IMG/VR virus record: IMGVR_UViG_3300010885_018905
Location: 1-29,359 of that record
From: a virus
DNA: 29,359 nt
Strand: one strand, 5' to 3'
Part shown: one piece after another, positions 1-9,071 of the stretch
Layout: each line of letters opens with the position of its first letter
Numbering within the stretch: the stretch's first letter is position 1
The notes under the pieces: generated by a model
What the model saw: the letters and a program-made list of their open reading frames with translations, nothing else
The model's database searches: none
Told to the model about the DNA's origin: nothing
Position numbers and translations under genes: made by a program

Positions 1-254
1 CAGAATCGCCACAGTCAACAGACCAAATTGATATACGGTATCTAGCGGCATCAGTGACAGTTGATAATTTTTTCAATGCAGATGTTTCGGTAACGGGCAA
101 TGTTACTATTACGGGACTATACGCAGCCACGCCAACTACAAAAACAGCATCATCTGCGGGCGTAGCTGGGCAGATATGTTGGGATGAAAATTACATTTAT
201 GTATGTACAGCAACTAATACATGGAAACGCAGTGCCCTAACGGGTGGATTTTAA
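1..254 (+). CDS. C-terminal end of a phage structural/fibre protein (5' partial)
   Basis: The frame is open from base 3 with no start codon required, so the gene begins upstream of the window. The last 84 codons end in TAA at 252-254. Visible text includes a short beta repeat (VSVTGNVTITGLYAA) and an AGQICWDENYIYVCTATNTW segment. That segment resembles the small trp-containing domain often found near the ends of T4-like virion and fibre proteins. The N-terminal part of the protein cannot be seen, so only a general role as a virion or fibre protein can be given. A late promoter box follows 6 bases after the stop. Confidence 0.6.
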   Translation, partial: ESPQSTDQIDIRYLAASVTVDNFFNADVSVTGNVTITGLYAATPTTKTASSAGVAGQICWDENYIYVCTATNTWKRSALTGGF

Positions 255-260
255 AGTTTT

Positions 261-268
261 TATAAATA
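261..268 (+). promoter_or_regulatory. T4-type late promoter, perfect TATAAATA
   Basis: This is an exact match to the T4 late promoter core recognised by the gp55 sigma factor with the sliding clamp. The predicted start is near base 274, giving a leader of about 137 nt before the large fibre gene at 411. The leader contains only weak local hairpins and no clear gene. Confidence 0.7.
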
Positions 269-378
269 GATATACCATTCTCACTCTTAGGTAATACTAT
301 TACTTAACAAACCAGGCCTTACAACTTTATTCTAATTTTTAAAATAATATTTAGATTGGAATATTTCCTCACGGTTAT

Positions 379-386
379 GGTAAATA
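379..386 (+). promoter_or_regulatory. Possible second, degenerate late promoter (GGTAAATA) for the large fibre gene
   Basis: It keeps the TAAATA half of the late box. If used, the transcript would start near 392, leaving a short leader that contains the GGAG Shine-Dalgarno at 399-402 ahead of ATG 411. It is a weaker match than the box at 261-268. Confidence 0.35.
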
Positions 387-410
387 CATAATATTACTGG
401 AGCTATACTA

Positions 411-3400
411 ATGTCAATGCCAAACAATTTAACAAGAATAAAAAATAATCAGATTACTGATAGTACGATCCAGGCCGGCGCTAAGTTAGCAGCCGGATCT
501 ATTACAGGTAACTTGCTGGCAACAACAGTTACGTTTAATAGTAATATCACGATCCTTGGTAATTTAACTGTTTCTAATAGTTTTTCCCAGTTAAACTCTA
601 TCAATACATACATCAATGACCCCATTGTTGTTTTTAATAATGGCTATAATGGCTCCCCGACTTATGATATTGGTATACTGGTAAACAGAAATTTAAGTAG
701 TTTAGCACCATATGGTGCTGTGAATGCTGCCTTTGTGTGGAAAGAAGCAGACACCGCATTTGAAGGTATAATGACAACTGAGACCGGTACCAGTGCCGGT
801 GCGATCAATAGTACAGGCTACGCTAATTTAAAAATAGGTAATATTACCGGGGTATCGTCCACGATATCAGGAATATCAGCAGTAACTGGTGCAGCAACGT
901 TTGCATCCACAGTCGGTATCACTGGTGCGACTACTTTAAGCACAGCCACAACTGGTGGCCTACAAGCACAACAGATTGGTAACGTGACTCCGGGTATCGG
1001 TAGTTTTAGCACATTACAAGCCACTAACTTTAGTACCGCTAATGCAGTTATAACAGGTGGTAGTGTCAATGGTGCACCAATTGGTGCAAGTTCAGCAAGC
1101 ACCGGTGCATTTACTACAGGTACATTTAGCTCAACATTGGGTGTAACTGGTGCAACTACTTTAAGCACAGCAACCGCAGGTGGATTACAGGCACAGGCAA
1201 TTGGTAATGTGACACCAGGCACAGCCGCATTTACTACAGGTACATTTAGCTCAACATTGGGTGTAACTGGTGCAACGACCCTTTCGACTACTACAGCGGG
1301 TGGCCTACAAGCACAAGCCATTGGTAATGTGACACCAGGAACCGGTGTGTTTACCACCTTTACATCAAATTTAGCTGTAGTAAATTATTTAACTGGTGGT
1401 AGTTTTAATAGTAACGTCACATTAACCGGTCATCTAATACCATCGGCTAATATAACATATAATTTAGGAGATCCGACACATAGATTTGGTACATTATATC
1501 TATCAGGCAGTACAATACTGCTAGGTGGCACAACCTTACAAGAAGATGCGGCCGGTGGGTTAACTGTATATGGAATAAATGCAACACGTGGAAATATAAC
1601 CACGTTGCAGTCCACAAACTTTAGCACTGGTAATGCAGTTATAACAGGTGGTAGTGTCAACGGAGCACCAATTGGTGCAAGTTCAGCAAGCACTGGTGCA
1701 TTTACCACAGGTACATTTAGCTCAACATTGGGTGTTACTGGTGCGACTACTTTAAGCACAGCAACCGCAGGTGGATTACAAGCACAAGCCATTGGTAATG
1801 TTACGCCAGGTACAGCCGCATTTACAACTGGTACATACAGCTCAACACTTGGCGTCACTGGTGCAACGACCCTATCAACTGCTACAACAGGTGGCCTACA
1901 AGCACAAGCCATTGGTAATGTTACACCCGGAACTGGTGCATTTACAACTGCAACCACAGGTGGCCTGCAAGCACAGGCAATCGGTAATGTTACACCCGGA
2001 ACTGGTGCATTTACAACTGGTACATTTAGCTCAACACTGGGTGTTACTGGTGCAACTACTTTAAGCACAGCGACAGCGGGTGGCCTACAAGCACAGGCAA
2101 TCGGTAACGTGACACCGGGTATTGGTAACTTTAGTACCCTACAAGCCACAAACTTTAGCACTGGCAATGCTGTAATCACTGGTGGTAGCGTCAATGGCGC
2201 ACCAATTGGTGCAAGTTCAGCAAGCACTGGTGCATTTACCACAGGTACATTTAGCTCAACATTGGGTGTTACTGGTGCGACTACTTTAAGCACAGCGACC
2301 ACAGGTGGCCTACAAGCACAAGCGATTGGTAATGTGACACCTGGAACTGGTGCATTTACCACAGGTACATACAGCTCGACACTTAATGTCACCGGAGCAA
2401 CGACCCTTTCAACTACTACAGCGGGTGGATTACAAGCCCAAGCGATTGGTAACGTGACTCCAGGTACAGCCGCATTTACGACTGGTACATTTAGCTCAAC
2501 ACTTGGTGTAACAGGTGCGACTACTTTAAGCACAGCGACAGCAGGTGGATTACAGGCACAGGCAATCGGTAATGTTACACCTGGAACTGGTGATTTTACC
2601 ACTGTTGCAGCCACAAACTTCAGTAGCGGCAATGCAGTAATAACTGGTGGTTCTTTAAGTGGTATCGCATCGTTTAATACCACAACATTACAAGCCACAA
2701 ACTTCAGCACAGGTAATGCAGTAATCACTGGTGGTAGTGTCAACGGCGCAACAATTGGTGCCAGTTCCGCAAGTACCGGTGCATTTACCACATTAACAGC
2801 AAGTGGCGCAACAACAGTAACCAATACAACTGAATCAACTTCTGCAGGCACCGGTGCATTAATTGTTTCGGGTGGAGTTGGTATTGCTAAAAACTTAAAC
2901 GTCACTGGTAGTGCAATTATCGGCGGCAACTTAACAGTACAAGGAACATTAACATCAATCACATCTAACACATTAGATGTGTCGGATTTAAATATCACGG
3001 TCGCCAAGGGTGCGGCCAGCGCAGCGGCGGCAAACGGTGCAGGTATAACAGTTGATGGAGCCAGCGCAACAATTTTATACACAAATGCCACAGACACGTG
3101 GAACTTAAACAAAGGTTTAGTGGTAACAACTGGTTCGTTAAGTTCAACATTAAATGTAGCCGGTGCAACAACTCTTTCAACGGCTACAACTGGTGGATTA
3201 CAAGCCCAAGCAATTGGTAATGTGACTCCAGGTAGTGGCGCATTTACGACTGGTACATTTAGCTCAACAGTTGGTGTCACTGGTGCGACGACCCTTTCAA
3301 CTGCAACCGCAGGTGGATTACAGGCGCAAGCGATCGGTAATGTTACACCTGGAACTGGTGCATTTACAACAACTACGGCAGGTGGATTACAGGCGCAAGC

Positions 3401-6400
3401 GATCGGTAATGTTACACCTGGAACTGGTGCATTTACAACAACTACGGCAGGTGGATTACAAGCACAGGCAATTGGTAATGTGACACCTGGAACTGGTGCA
3501 TTCACAACAGGTACATTTAGCTCAACAGTTGGTGTCACTGGTGCGACGACCCTTTCAACTGCAACCGCAGGTGGACTACAAGCACAAGCAATTGGTAATG
3601 TTACACCAGGAAGTGGTGCATTTACAACAGGTACATTTAGCTCAACAGTCGGTATCACTGGTGCGACTACTTTAAGCACAGCCACAGCAGGTGGCCTACA
3701 AGCACAACAAATTGGTAATGTGACTCCGGGTATTGGTAGTTTTAGCACATTACAAGCCACAAACTTTAGCACCGGTAATGCAGTTATAACAGGTGGTAGT
3801 GTCAACGGATCACCAATTGGTGCAAGCTCGGCTAGTACTGGTGCATTTACAACTGGTACATTTAGCTCAACCGTTGGTGTTACTGGTGCAACAACCCTAT
3901 CAACTGCTACAACTGGTGGATTACAAGCCCAAGCAATTGGTAACGTGACACCAGGAAGTGGTGCGTTCACAACTGGTACATTTAGCTCAACACTGGGTGT
4001 GACTGGCGCAACAACTTTAAGCACAGCAACCACAGGTGGACTACAAGCACAAGCCATTGGTAATGTTACACCAGGTACAGCCGCATTTACAACTGGCACA
4101 TTTAGCTCAACACTTGGTGTAACTGGTGCGACTACTTTAAGCACAGCGACAGCAGGTGGATTACAGGCACAGGCAATCGGTAATGTTACACCTGGAACTG
4201 GTGCATTTACAACTGCAACCGCAGGTGGACTACAAGCACAGGCAATTGGTAATGTGACCCCGGGTACAGCCGCATTTACAACTGGTACATACAGCTCAAC
4301 ATTAAATGTAACCGGTGCAACTACTTTAAGCACAGCGACAGCGGGTGGCCTACAAGCCCAAGCAATCGGTAATGTGACCCCAGGAACTGGTGCATTTACA
4401 ACTACTACAGCAGGTGGACTACAAGCCCAAGCGATTGGTAATGTCACACCAGGAAGTGGTGCATTTACAACTGGTACATTCAGTTCAACAGTTGGCGTAA
4501 CTGGCGCAACTACTTTAAGCACAGCAACAACCGGCGGATTACAGGCACAAGCAATTGGTAATGTGACTCCTGGAAGTGGTAACTTTACAACAGTGGCAGC
4601 AACCAACTTTAGTACTGGCAATGCTCAGATAACAGGTGGATCGTTCGCTGGTATCACAAACTCGCAAGTAGCTACGTCGGTCGCGACTAACTTTAGCACA
4701 GCCAATGCTGTAATCACTGGTGGTAGTGTCAATGGTGCACCAATTGGTGCAAGTTCAGCAAGCACTGGTGCATTCACAACTGGTACATTTAGCTCAACAC
4801 TGGGTGTCACTGGCGCAACAACACTATCAACTGCAACCGCAGGTGGATTACAAGCGCAAGCGATTGGTAACGTGACACCGGGTACTGCGGCATTTACGAC
4901 AGCAACAACTTCTGGTATATTTACTAGCAGTGGTAACTTAGTTGCGGCAAGCGGCACAGACAGCTCAAGTACCACAACTGGTGCATTGGTAGTAGTTGGT
5001 GGCATTGGTGCTTCTGCTAATGTGTTCCATGGTAAAGCAACAACCATGAACAGCACACAAGTAGCCGGCGGCGATACAAAAATTCAAGGTGTAACTGATA
5101 CTACATTACTATGGGCAAAACCAAGTGCAACATATGACCAATTAATAATTGGTGGATCAGCAACATCGGCAACCGCAGTTCGCGGCGCAAAACTACAGAT
5201 AAATTCAACAGACTCTATCTTGTTACCGGTTGGTACTAATGCCCAAAGACCAAGCTCCATTGGTGGCACTGACACAGCTGGTATGATACGTTATAGTAGC
5301 ACAGCCAATGGTTTAGAAGTATATGATGGCACTACATGGCAATCGTTTACTACGGCATTTACCATCATCACAGATGAACAATTTAATGGTGATGGCTCAA
5401 CTGTTGCTTTCACCCTAGGTGGTACAACAACAACTGCAGGCACGATTGTTAGTATTAACGGTGTTTTACAGATACCAACATTGGCTTACTCAGTAAGTGG
5501 CACGATAATGACATTGACTGAAGCACCTGCAAGTGGTGACATTGTTGATGTACGTAGATTGACCACTACATCAACGGTTACACAAGTGTCAAGCACAAAC
5601 GGTTATTCGCAATTTGTAGTGGATAACAATGGTGCTTACGTATATACTGGTACAAGTAGTTCAATACTACGTTCTACTTGGTTTGCTAATGGTGCGATGC
5701 TATCCAGTGCAGGAATTTCAAGCACAAGCATATCAACTGGTACGATAATAGTTGCTGGCGGCGTTGGTATTAGTGGTGATGCATATATTGGTGGTAATTT
5801 AAACGTTGCTGGCACGGTAACATTCCAAAATTCAGTAGTTGAAACTTCTACAGAACTTGTATTGGGTGTGGAAATTGTTGGCGGTAACTTAGTGGCCAAC
5901 TCTGGAACAGCAAGCACAAGCACTACAACTGGTGCGCTGGTTGTAGCTGGTGGCGCAGGTATTAGTGGCGCATTGAACGTTGGCGCCAATGTAACAACAA
6001 CTGGTTCTATATTGCCAAGTGCAAACGTTACATATTCATTGGGAAGCACAACAAAACAGTGGAAAGATATTTATGTTGGTCCCGGATCATTATATGTTAA
6101 CGGCAAAGCGGTTATTCAAGACACCTCGGGCACGATTACGTTTAGTACAGATATCGATCAAAATCTAAGTATCAAGACCAGTGGCACCGGTGATATACAA
6201 ATGAACCCATCGGGGTCGGGTGCTATCGCCCTGCAGGGTCCAATCAAAATTACAGCCGGTAAGAATTTTGTTTCCAGCGACGGTAATGCGATTGGGTTCT
6301 CAAACCAAATTGCAGTTGACAGCATCACAAGCAAATCAGCAGATACAGATTTAACCTTAGTTGGTGCCGGTACTGGTAAAGTTTACATCAATGATAATTG

Positions 6401-7904
6401 TACTATAACTGGTAACTTAACAGTGTCTGGTACAACTACAACAATTAACACAACGACATTAAGTGTTGCAGATAATCTTGTTGATCTAAATAGCGATGTG
6501 ACTACCGGATCACCAACAGAAGATGCTGGCATCCGTGTATTGCGCGGCGATTCAACAGCAGTTCAGTTAAAATGGAACGAAACCGTTGACAGCTGGCAAA
6601 TAACAAACGATGGTGCGACGTATGCAAATATTGTCCAATCGACTGTAACAACTTTATCGTCATTGACGTCAGTTGGCACATTAACATCATTAGCGGTTGG
6701 TGCAGTCACAAGCAGTGGTACAATAATTGCAAGTACAGTAAATGCTGGTACGATTGGTAATTCGGGTGCTGTATTAACAGGTACATTAAGTACAGCAGCT
6801 CAAACTAATATCACCAGTGTTGGCACATTAACATCATTAGCGGTTGGTGCAGTTACAAGCAGTGGCACGATTATAGCAAGCACAGTAAATGCTGGTACGA
6901 TTGGTAACATCAGTGCTAACCATGTTGGTACTGGTACTTACTTAACATCACTAAATGCAAGTAACTTATCAAGTGGTACTGTGGCAAGTGCCCAGATATC
7001 CGGATCATATACTGGTATCACTGGCGTTGGTGCATTAACCGCGGGTAGTATTGGAACTGGGTTTTCAACGATTCCAGTTGCCCAAGGCGGCACTGGCGTA
7101 ACAAGCTCTACGGGTTCTGGAAATAACGTTCTTTCGACTAGCCCAACATTGGTGACTCCAGCTCTTGGAACTCCAAGTTCTGGTACATTAACAAACTGTA
7201 CTGGATTGCCAAATGCCGGTCTAGTTAACAGCTCACTAACAGTTACAGCTGGTACTGGTATGAGTGGTGGCGGTGCAGTGTCACTTGGTAGTAGTGTAAC
7301 ATTAACCAATGCCGGTGTAACAAGTGCAGTGGCAGGTACAGGTGTTACCGTATCAGCAGCAACCGGTGCAGTTACGGTCAGTATTGGCCAAGCTGTTGGT
7401 ACTGGAGTAAGCCCAACATTTGCCGGTATTACTTTACCAAGTATCACGCATAGCGGTACAAGTGGTACTGGTGATATTGGTGGTACTGGTGCGGCATTTG
7501 GTACTGTTTGGGCCAAAGCAACAAGCGCACAATATGCTGACTTAGCGGAAAACTATCAAGGCGACAAAGCATATCCACCGGGTACAGTATTAATGTTTGG
7601 TGGTGACCAAGAAGTAACTCTGGCAACCGCGGACACAACAGCAGTAGCCGGCGTAGTATCTCATAATCCGGCTCATTTGATGAATGGTGGATTGACTGGT
7701 GCTACCGTTGTAGCCGTGGCATTACAAGGTCGAGTACCGTGTAACGTGATTGGACCAGTTAAGAAAGGTGACTTAATGATATCGGCCGGATTTGGTTTTG
7801 CTAAAGCAACAACAACACCGCAATTTGGTCAAATAATTGGTAAAGCACTAAGCGACTTTACTGGTGCAAGAGGACAGATTGAGGTAGTAATCGGAAGAGT
7901 ATAA
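411..7904 (+). CDS. Giant repetitive tail-fibre-like protein (2497 aa) with C-terminal chaperone-like domain
   Basis: Likely a trimeric, fibrous virion protein for host contact. ATG at 411 has a GGAG Shine-Dalgarno at 399-402. Residues ~70-145 form an N-terminal beta module (DPIVVFNNGYNGSPTYDIG...). Much of residues ~175-1495 consists of about 24 copies of a GGLQAQ(A/Q)IGNVTPG unit, in 40-aa and 23-aa forms. Other modules are an ITVAKGAA...NGAGITVDG segment (~845-883), a LPVGTNAQRP...LEVYDGTTW head (~1604-1643), an FNGDGSTVAFTLGG...DVRR module (~1657-1715), a second DNLVDLNSDV...EDAGI module (~2025-2077) and the widespread phage motif VAQGGTGVTSS...LGTPSSGTLTNCTGLP (~2223-2270). Residues ~2373-2497 (YADLAENYQGDKAYPPGTV...) are shared with the next two genes. 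No cysteine-rich, catalytic or membrane segments were seen. The fibre assignment is by composition and architecture; the exact part of the virion is unknown. Confidence 0.75.
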   Translation: MSMPNNLTRIKNNQITDSTIQAGAKLAAGSITGNLLATTVTFNSNITILGNLTVSNSFSQLNSINTYINDPIVVFNNGYNGSPTYDIGILVNRNLSSLAPYGAVNAAFVWKEADTAFEGIMTTETGTSAGAINSTGYANLKIGNITGVSSTISGISAVTGAATFASTVGITGATTLSTATTGGLQAQQIGNVTPGIGSFSTLQATNFSTANAVITGGSVNGAPIGASSASTGAFTTGTFSSTLGVTGATTLSTATAGGLQAQAIGNVTPGTAAFTTGTFSSTLGVTGATTLSTTTAGGLQAQAIGNVTPGTGVFTTFTSNLAVVNYLTGGSFNSNVTLTGHLIPSANITYNLGDPTHRFGTLYLSGSTILLGGTTLQEDAAGGLTVYGINATRGNITTLQSTNFSTGNAVITGGSVNGAPIGASSASTGAFTTGTFSSTLGVTGATTLSTATAGGLQAQAIGNVTPGTAAFTTGTYSSTLGVTGATTLSTATTGGLQAQAIGNVTPGTGAFTTATTGGLQAQAIGNVTPGTGAFTTGTFSSTLGVTGATTLSTATAGGLQAQAIGNVTPGIGNFSTLQATNFSTGNAVITGGSVNGAPIGASSASTGAFTTGTFSSTLGVTGATTLSTATTGGLQAQAIGNVTPGTGAFTTGTYSSTLNVTGATTLSTTTAGGLQAQAIGNVTPGTAAFTTGTFSSTLGVTGATTLSTATAGGLQAQAIGNVTPGTGDFTTVAATNFSSGNAVITGGSLSGIASFNTTTLQATNFSTGNAVITGGSVNGATIGASSASTGAFTTLTASGATTVTNTTESTSAGTGALIVSGGVGIAKNLNVTGSAIIGGNLTVQGTLTSITSNTLDVSDLNITVAKGAASAAAANGAGITVDGASATILYTNATDTWNLNKGLVVTTGSLSSTLNVAGATTLSTATTGGLQAQAIGNVTPGSGAFTTGTFSSTVGVTGATTLSTATAGGLQAQAIGNVTPGTGAFTTTTAGGLQAQAIGNVTPGTGAFTTTTAGGLQAQAIGNVTPGTGAFTTGTFSSTVGVTGATTLSTATAGGLQAQAIGNVTPGSGAFTTGTFSSTVGITGATTLSTATAGGLQAQQIGNVTPGIGSFSTLQATNFSTGNAVITGGSVNGSPIGASSASTGAFTTGTFSSTVGVTGATTLSTATTGGLQAQAIGNVTPGSGAFTTGTFSSTLGVTGATTLSTATTGGLQAQAIGNVTPGTAAFTTGTFSSTLGVTGATTLSTATAGGLQAQAIGNVTPGTGAFTTATAGGLQAQAIGNVTPGTAAFTTGTYSSTLNVTGATTLSTATAGGLQAQAIGNVTPGTGAFTTTTAGGLQAQAIGNVTPGSGAFTTGTFSSTVGVTGATTLSTATTGGLQAQAIGNVTPGSGNFTTVAATNFSTGNAQITGGSFAGITNSQVATSVATNFSTANAVITGGSVNGAPIGASSASTGAFTTGTFSSTLGVTGATTLSTATAGGLQAQAIGNVTPGTAAFTTATTSGIFTSSGNLVAASGTDSSSTTTGALVVVGGIGASANVFHGKATTMNSTQVAGGDTKIQGVTDTTLLWAKPSATYDQLIIGGSATSATAVRGAKLQINSTDSILLPVGTNAQRPSSIGGTDTAGMIRYSSTANGLEVYDGTTWQSFTTAFTIITDEQFNGDGSTVAFTLGGTTTTAGTIVSINGVLQIPTLAYSVSGTIMTLTEAPASGDIVDVRRLTTTSTVTQVSSTNGYSQFVVDNNGAYVYTGTSSSILRSTWFANGAMLSSAGISSTSISTGTIIVAGGVGISGDAYIGGNLNVAGTVTFQNSVVETSTELVLGVEIVGGNLVANSGTASTSTTTGALVVAGGAGISGALNVGANVTTTGSILPSANVTYSLGSTTKQWKDIYVGPGSLYVNGKAVIQDTSGTITFSTDIDQNLSIKTSGTGDIQMNPSGSGAIALQGPIKITAGKNFVSSDGNAIGFSNQIAVDSITSKSADTDLTLVGAGTGKVYINDNCTITGNLTVSGTTTTINTTTLSVADNLVDLNSDVTTGSPTEDAGIRVLRGDSTAVQLKWNETVDSWQITNDGATYANIVQSTVTTLSSLTSVGTLTSLAVGAVTSSGTIIASTVNAGTIGNSGAVLTGTLSTAAQTNITSVGTLTSLAVGAVTSSGTIIASTVNAGTIGNISANHVGTGTYLTSLNASNLSSGTVASAQISGSYTGITGVGALTAGSIGTGFSTIPVAQGGTGVTSSTGSGNNVLSTSPTLVTPALGTPSSGTLTNCTGLPNAGLVNSSLTVTAGTGMSGGGAVSLGSSVTLTNAGVTSAVAGTGVTVSAATGAVTVSIGQAVGTGVSPTFAGITLPSITHSGTSGTGDIGGTGAAFGTVWAKATSAQYADLAENYQGDKAYPPGTVLMFGGDQEVTLATADTTAVAGVVSHNPAHLMNGGLTGATVVAVALQGRVPCNVIGPVKKGDLMISAGFGFAKATTTPQFGQIIGKALSDFTGARGQIEVVIGRV
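930..4895 (+). repeat. Coding tandem-repeat tract inside the large fibre gene (120-bp and 69-bp units)
   Basis: The long unit encodes TGTFSSTLGVTGATTLSTAT plus AGGLQAQAIGNVTPGTGAFT (40 aa, 120 bp). The short unit encodes only the second half (23 aa, 69 bp). Units are interrupted by a recurring NAVITGGSVNGAPIGASSAS spacer. Copies differ mainly at synonymous positions. One short unit is an exact tandem duplication: bases 3309-3377 equal 3378-3446. All units keep the reading frame. Confidence 0.9.
6966..7126 (+). repeat. Segment shared at DNA level with the third fibre gene (partner 11352-11512)
   Basis: Two long blocks recur in fibre gene 3. A block of about 65 bp ending at 7030 matches one ending near 11416. 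A 61-bp block, 7066-7126, is identical to 11452-11512. The intervening bases differ (GALTAGSIGTGFSTI versus GALAAGSITTGFTTI). Similarity continues more loosely on both sides, from about 6660 to 7400 and from 10990 to 11860. Confidence 0.85.
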
Positions 7905-7935
7905 TTTAACATGATAACCTGGGGAATATGGAACC

Positions 7936-8982
7936 ATGGCTAATAAGAATTTTGAAGTGCGTAATGGATTAACAGTAGGATCATCAACAATTGATGCTAC
8001 TACCGGAAAAGTAACAGCAACAAGTTTAGTGACAGCAAATGCACAAGTAACCGGTGGCAGCATTTCCGGGACACCAATTTCGGGTAGTTCTGGCTCGTTC
8101 ACATCAGGTACTTTCTCTACCACTTTAGGTGTTACTGGTGCCACTACTTTATCAAGTTTATCTGCGACATCAGGTACTTTCTCTACCACTTTAGGTGTTA
8201 CTGGTGCAACTACTTTAAGTTCTACACTTGGCGTTACTGGTGTAATTACAAGCACTGCTGGTATTTCTGGTGGACCTGCTACACATACTACTGGTACTTT
8301 CTCCAGTACTTTAGGTGTAACTGGTGCAACTACCATAGCGGGACTTTCTGCTACGACCGGTACATTTAGCTCAACACTTGGTGTAACTGGTGCAACTACT
8401 TTAGCAGGACTTTCTGCTACGACCGGTACATTTAGCTCAACACTTGGTGTAACTGGTGCAACTACTTTAGCAGGATTAACAGCGACATCGATAACAATAC
8501 CGTCTATCACTAAAAATGGAACAAATAATAGCGGAGACATTGGGCAAAGTAATAATGTCTTTGCCACAATATATGCCACTGCCTTTGTTGGGGTATCAAC
8601 CACAGCCAAATATGCTGACTTAGCGGAAAACTATCAAGCTGATAAATCGTATTCAAGCGGTACGGTACTGATGTTTGGTGGAGCACAAGAAGTAACTTTA
8701 GCGACAGAAGATACTACAGCGGTAGCCGGGATAGTGTCCACAAATCCAGCGCATTTAATGAACGGGGCATTAGCAGGTGCTAACGTAGTAGCCGTGGCAC
8801 TGATCGGGCGTGTTCCATGTAATGTAATTGGGCCGGTTAAGAAAGGCGACCTGATGATATCAGCTGGATTTGGTTTTGCCAAATCCAGTATTAACCCAAC
8901 TGTTGGGCAGGTAATTGGTAAAGCACTAAGTGACTTTACTGGGGCTAAAGGACAGATTGAAATCGTGATAGGCATACGTTAA
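7936..8982 (+). CDS. Short fibre-like protein (348 aa) with the same C-terminal domain
   Basis: ATG 7936 follows a GGGGA at 7921-7925, a little far but plausible. The protein starts MANKNFEVRNGLTVGSSTID, a typical N-terminus of T4-like marine virion proteins. It then has 4-6 copies of TGTFS(S/T)TLGVTGATTL, including a 66-bp tandem repeat, and ends with a ~127-aa domain (KYADLAENYQAD...) nearly identical to the end of the upstream giant fibre. It looks like a compact version of its neighbour: same N-to-C plan, few repeats. A strong terminator follows 23 bases after the stop. It may be an alternative or accessory fibre, or a product of duplication of the large gene. Confidence 0.7.
   Translation: MANKNFEVRNGLTVGSSTIDATTGKVTATSLVTANAQVTGGSISGTPISGSSGSFTSGTFSTTLGVTGATTLSSLSATSGTFSTTLGVTGATTLSSTLGVTGVITSTAGISGGPATHTTGTFSSTLGVTGATTIAGLSATTGTFSSTLGVTGATTLAGLSATTGTFSSTLGVTGATTLAGLTATSITIPSITKNGTNNSGDIGQSNNVFATIYATAFVGVSTTAKYADLAENYQADKSYSSGTVLMFGGAQEVTLATEDTTAVAGIVSTNPAHLMNGALAGANVVAVALIGRVPCNVIGPVKKGDLMISAGFGFAKSSINPTVGQVIGKALSDFTGAKGQIEIVIGIR
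8344..8475 (+). repeat. 66-bp tandem repeat (two adjacent near-exact copies) in the short fibre gene
   Basis: Bases 8344-8409 and 8410-8475 each encode LSATTGTFSSTLGVTGATTLAG and differ, if at all, only at the last base. The sequence is the same motif family as the 120-bp units of the large fibre gene. Confidence 0.9.
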
Positions 8983-9005
8983 GATTGTATCAACCATTTA
9001 TACAA

Positions 9006-9035
9006 AAAAGGGCCTGCAGGCCCTTTTGTTTTTTT
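9006..9035 (+). terminator. Rho-independent terminator after the short fibre gene
   Basis: A perfect stem of AAAAGGGCC (9006-9014) pairs with GGCCCTTTT (9019-9027) around a TGCA loop, followed by GTTTTTTT. It separates the first two fibre genes from the third, which has its own late promoter immediately downstream. Confidence 0.9.
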
Positions 9036-9043
9036 AATAAATA
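9035..9043 (+). promoter_or_regulatory. Late promoter box TAATAAATA for the third fibre gene
   Basis: It matches the T4 late core at 7 of 8 positions (AATAAATA at 9036-9043) and sits directly at the end of the terminator T-run. The predicted start near 9049 leaves a ~23-nt leader before ATG 9072. The leader has only a weak Shine-Dalgarno (GGAT at 9058). Confidence 0.6.
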
Positions 9044-9071
9044 CATAGAATATTACGGATTTATATAAAAT

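Noticed and set aside
255-410. Gap before the large fibre gene checked for a tRNA or small RNA
   Set aside because: No cloverleaf or strong stem is visible; only late promoter boxes, minor hairpins and a Shine-Dalgarno were found.
818-1357. Antisense frames over fibre genes (also 4625-5056, 5636-6049, 6938-7516, 7848-8609, 11099-11845)
   Set aside because: Same compositional effect as the longest antisense frame; Pro/Val-rich text with no domain, no promoter and no Shine-Dalgarno.
1430-4621. Antisense reading frame of 1063 codons opposite the fibre repeats
   Set aside because: It is produced by codon bias in the sense repeats (frequent ggt/act/gca codons leave one antisense frame free of stops). 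The translation is a Pro/Val/Ala-rich mirror of the repeat with no start signals.
930-4895. Repeats considered as a CRISPR array or non-coding satellite
   Set aside because: There are no unique spacers of constant length. All units are multiples of three, stay in frame and encode a regular protein repeat.
6068-6075. Minus-strand CATAAATA-like match inside the large fibre gene
   Set aside because: It lies in the middle of a coding repeat region with no minus-strand gene downstream; most likely chance.
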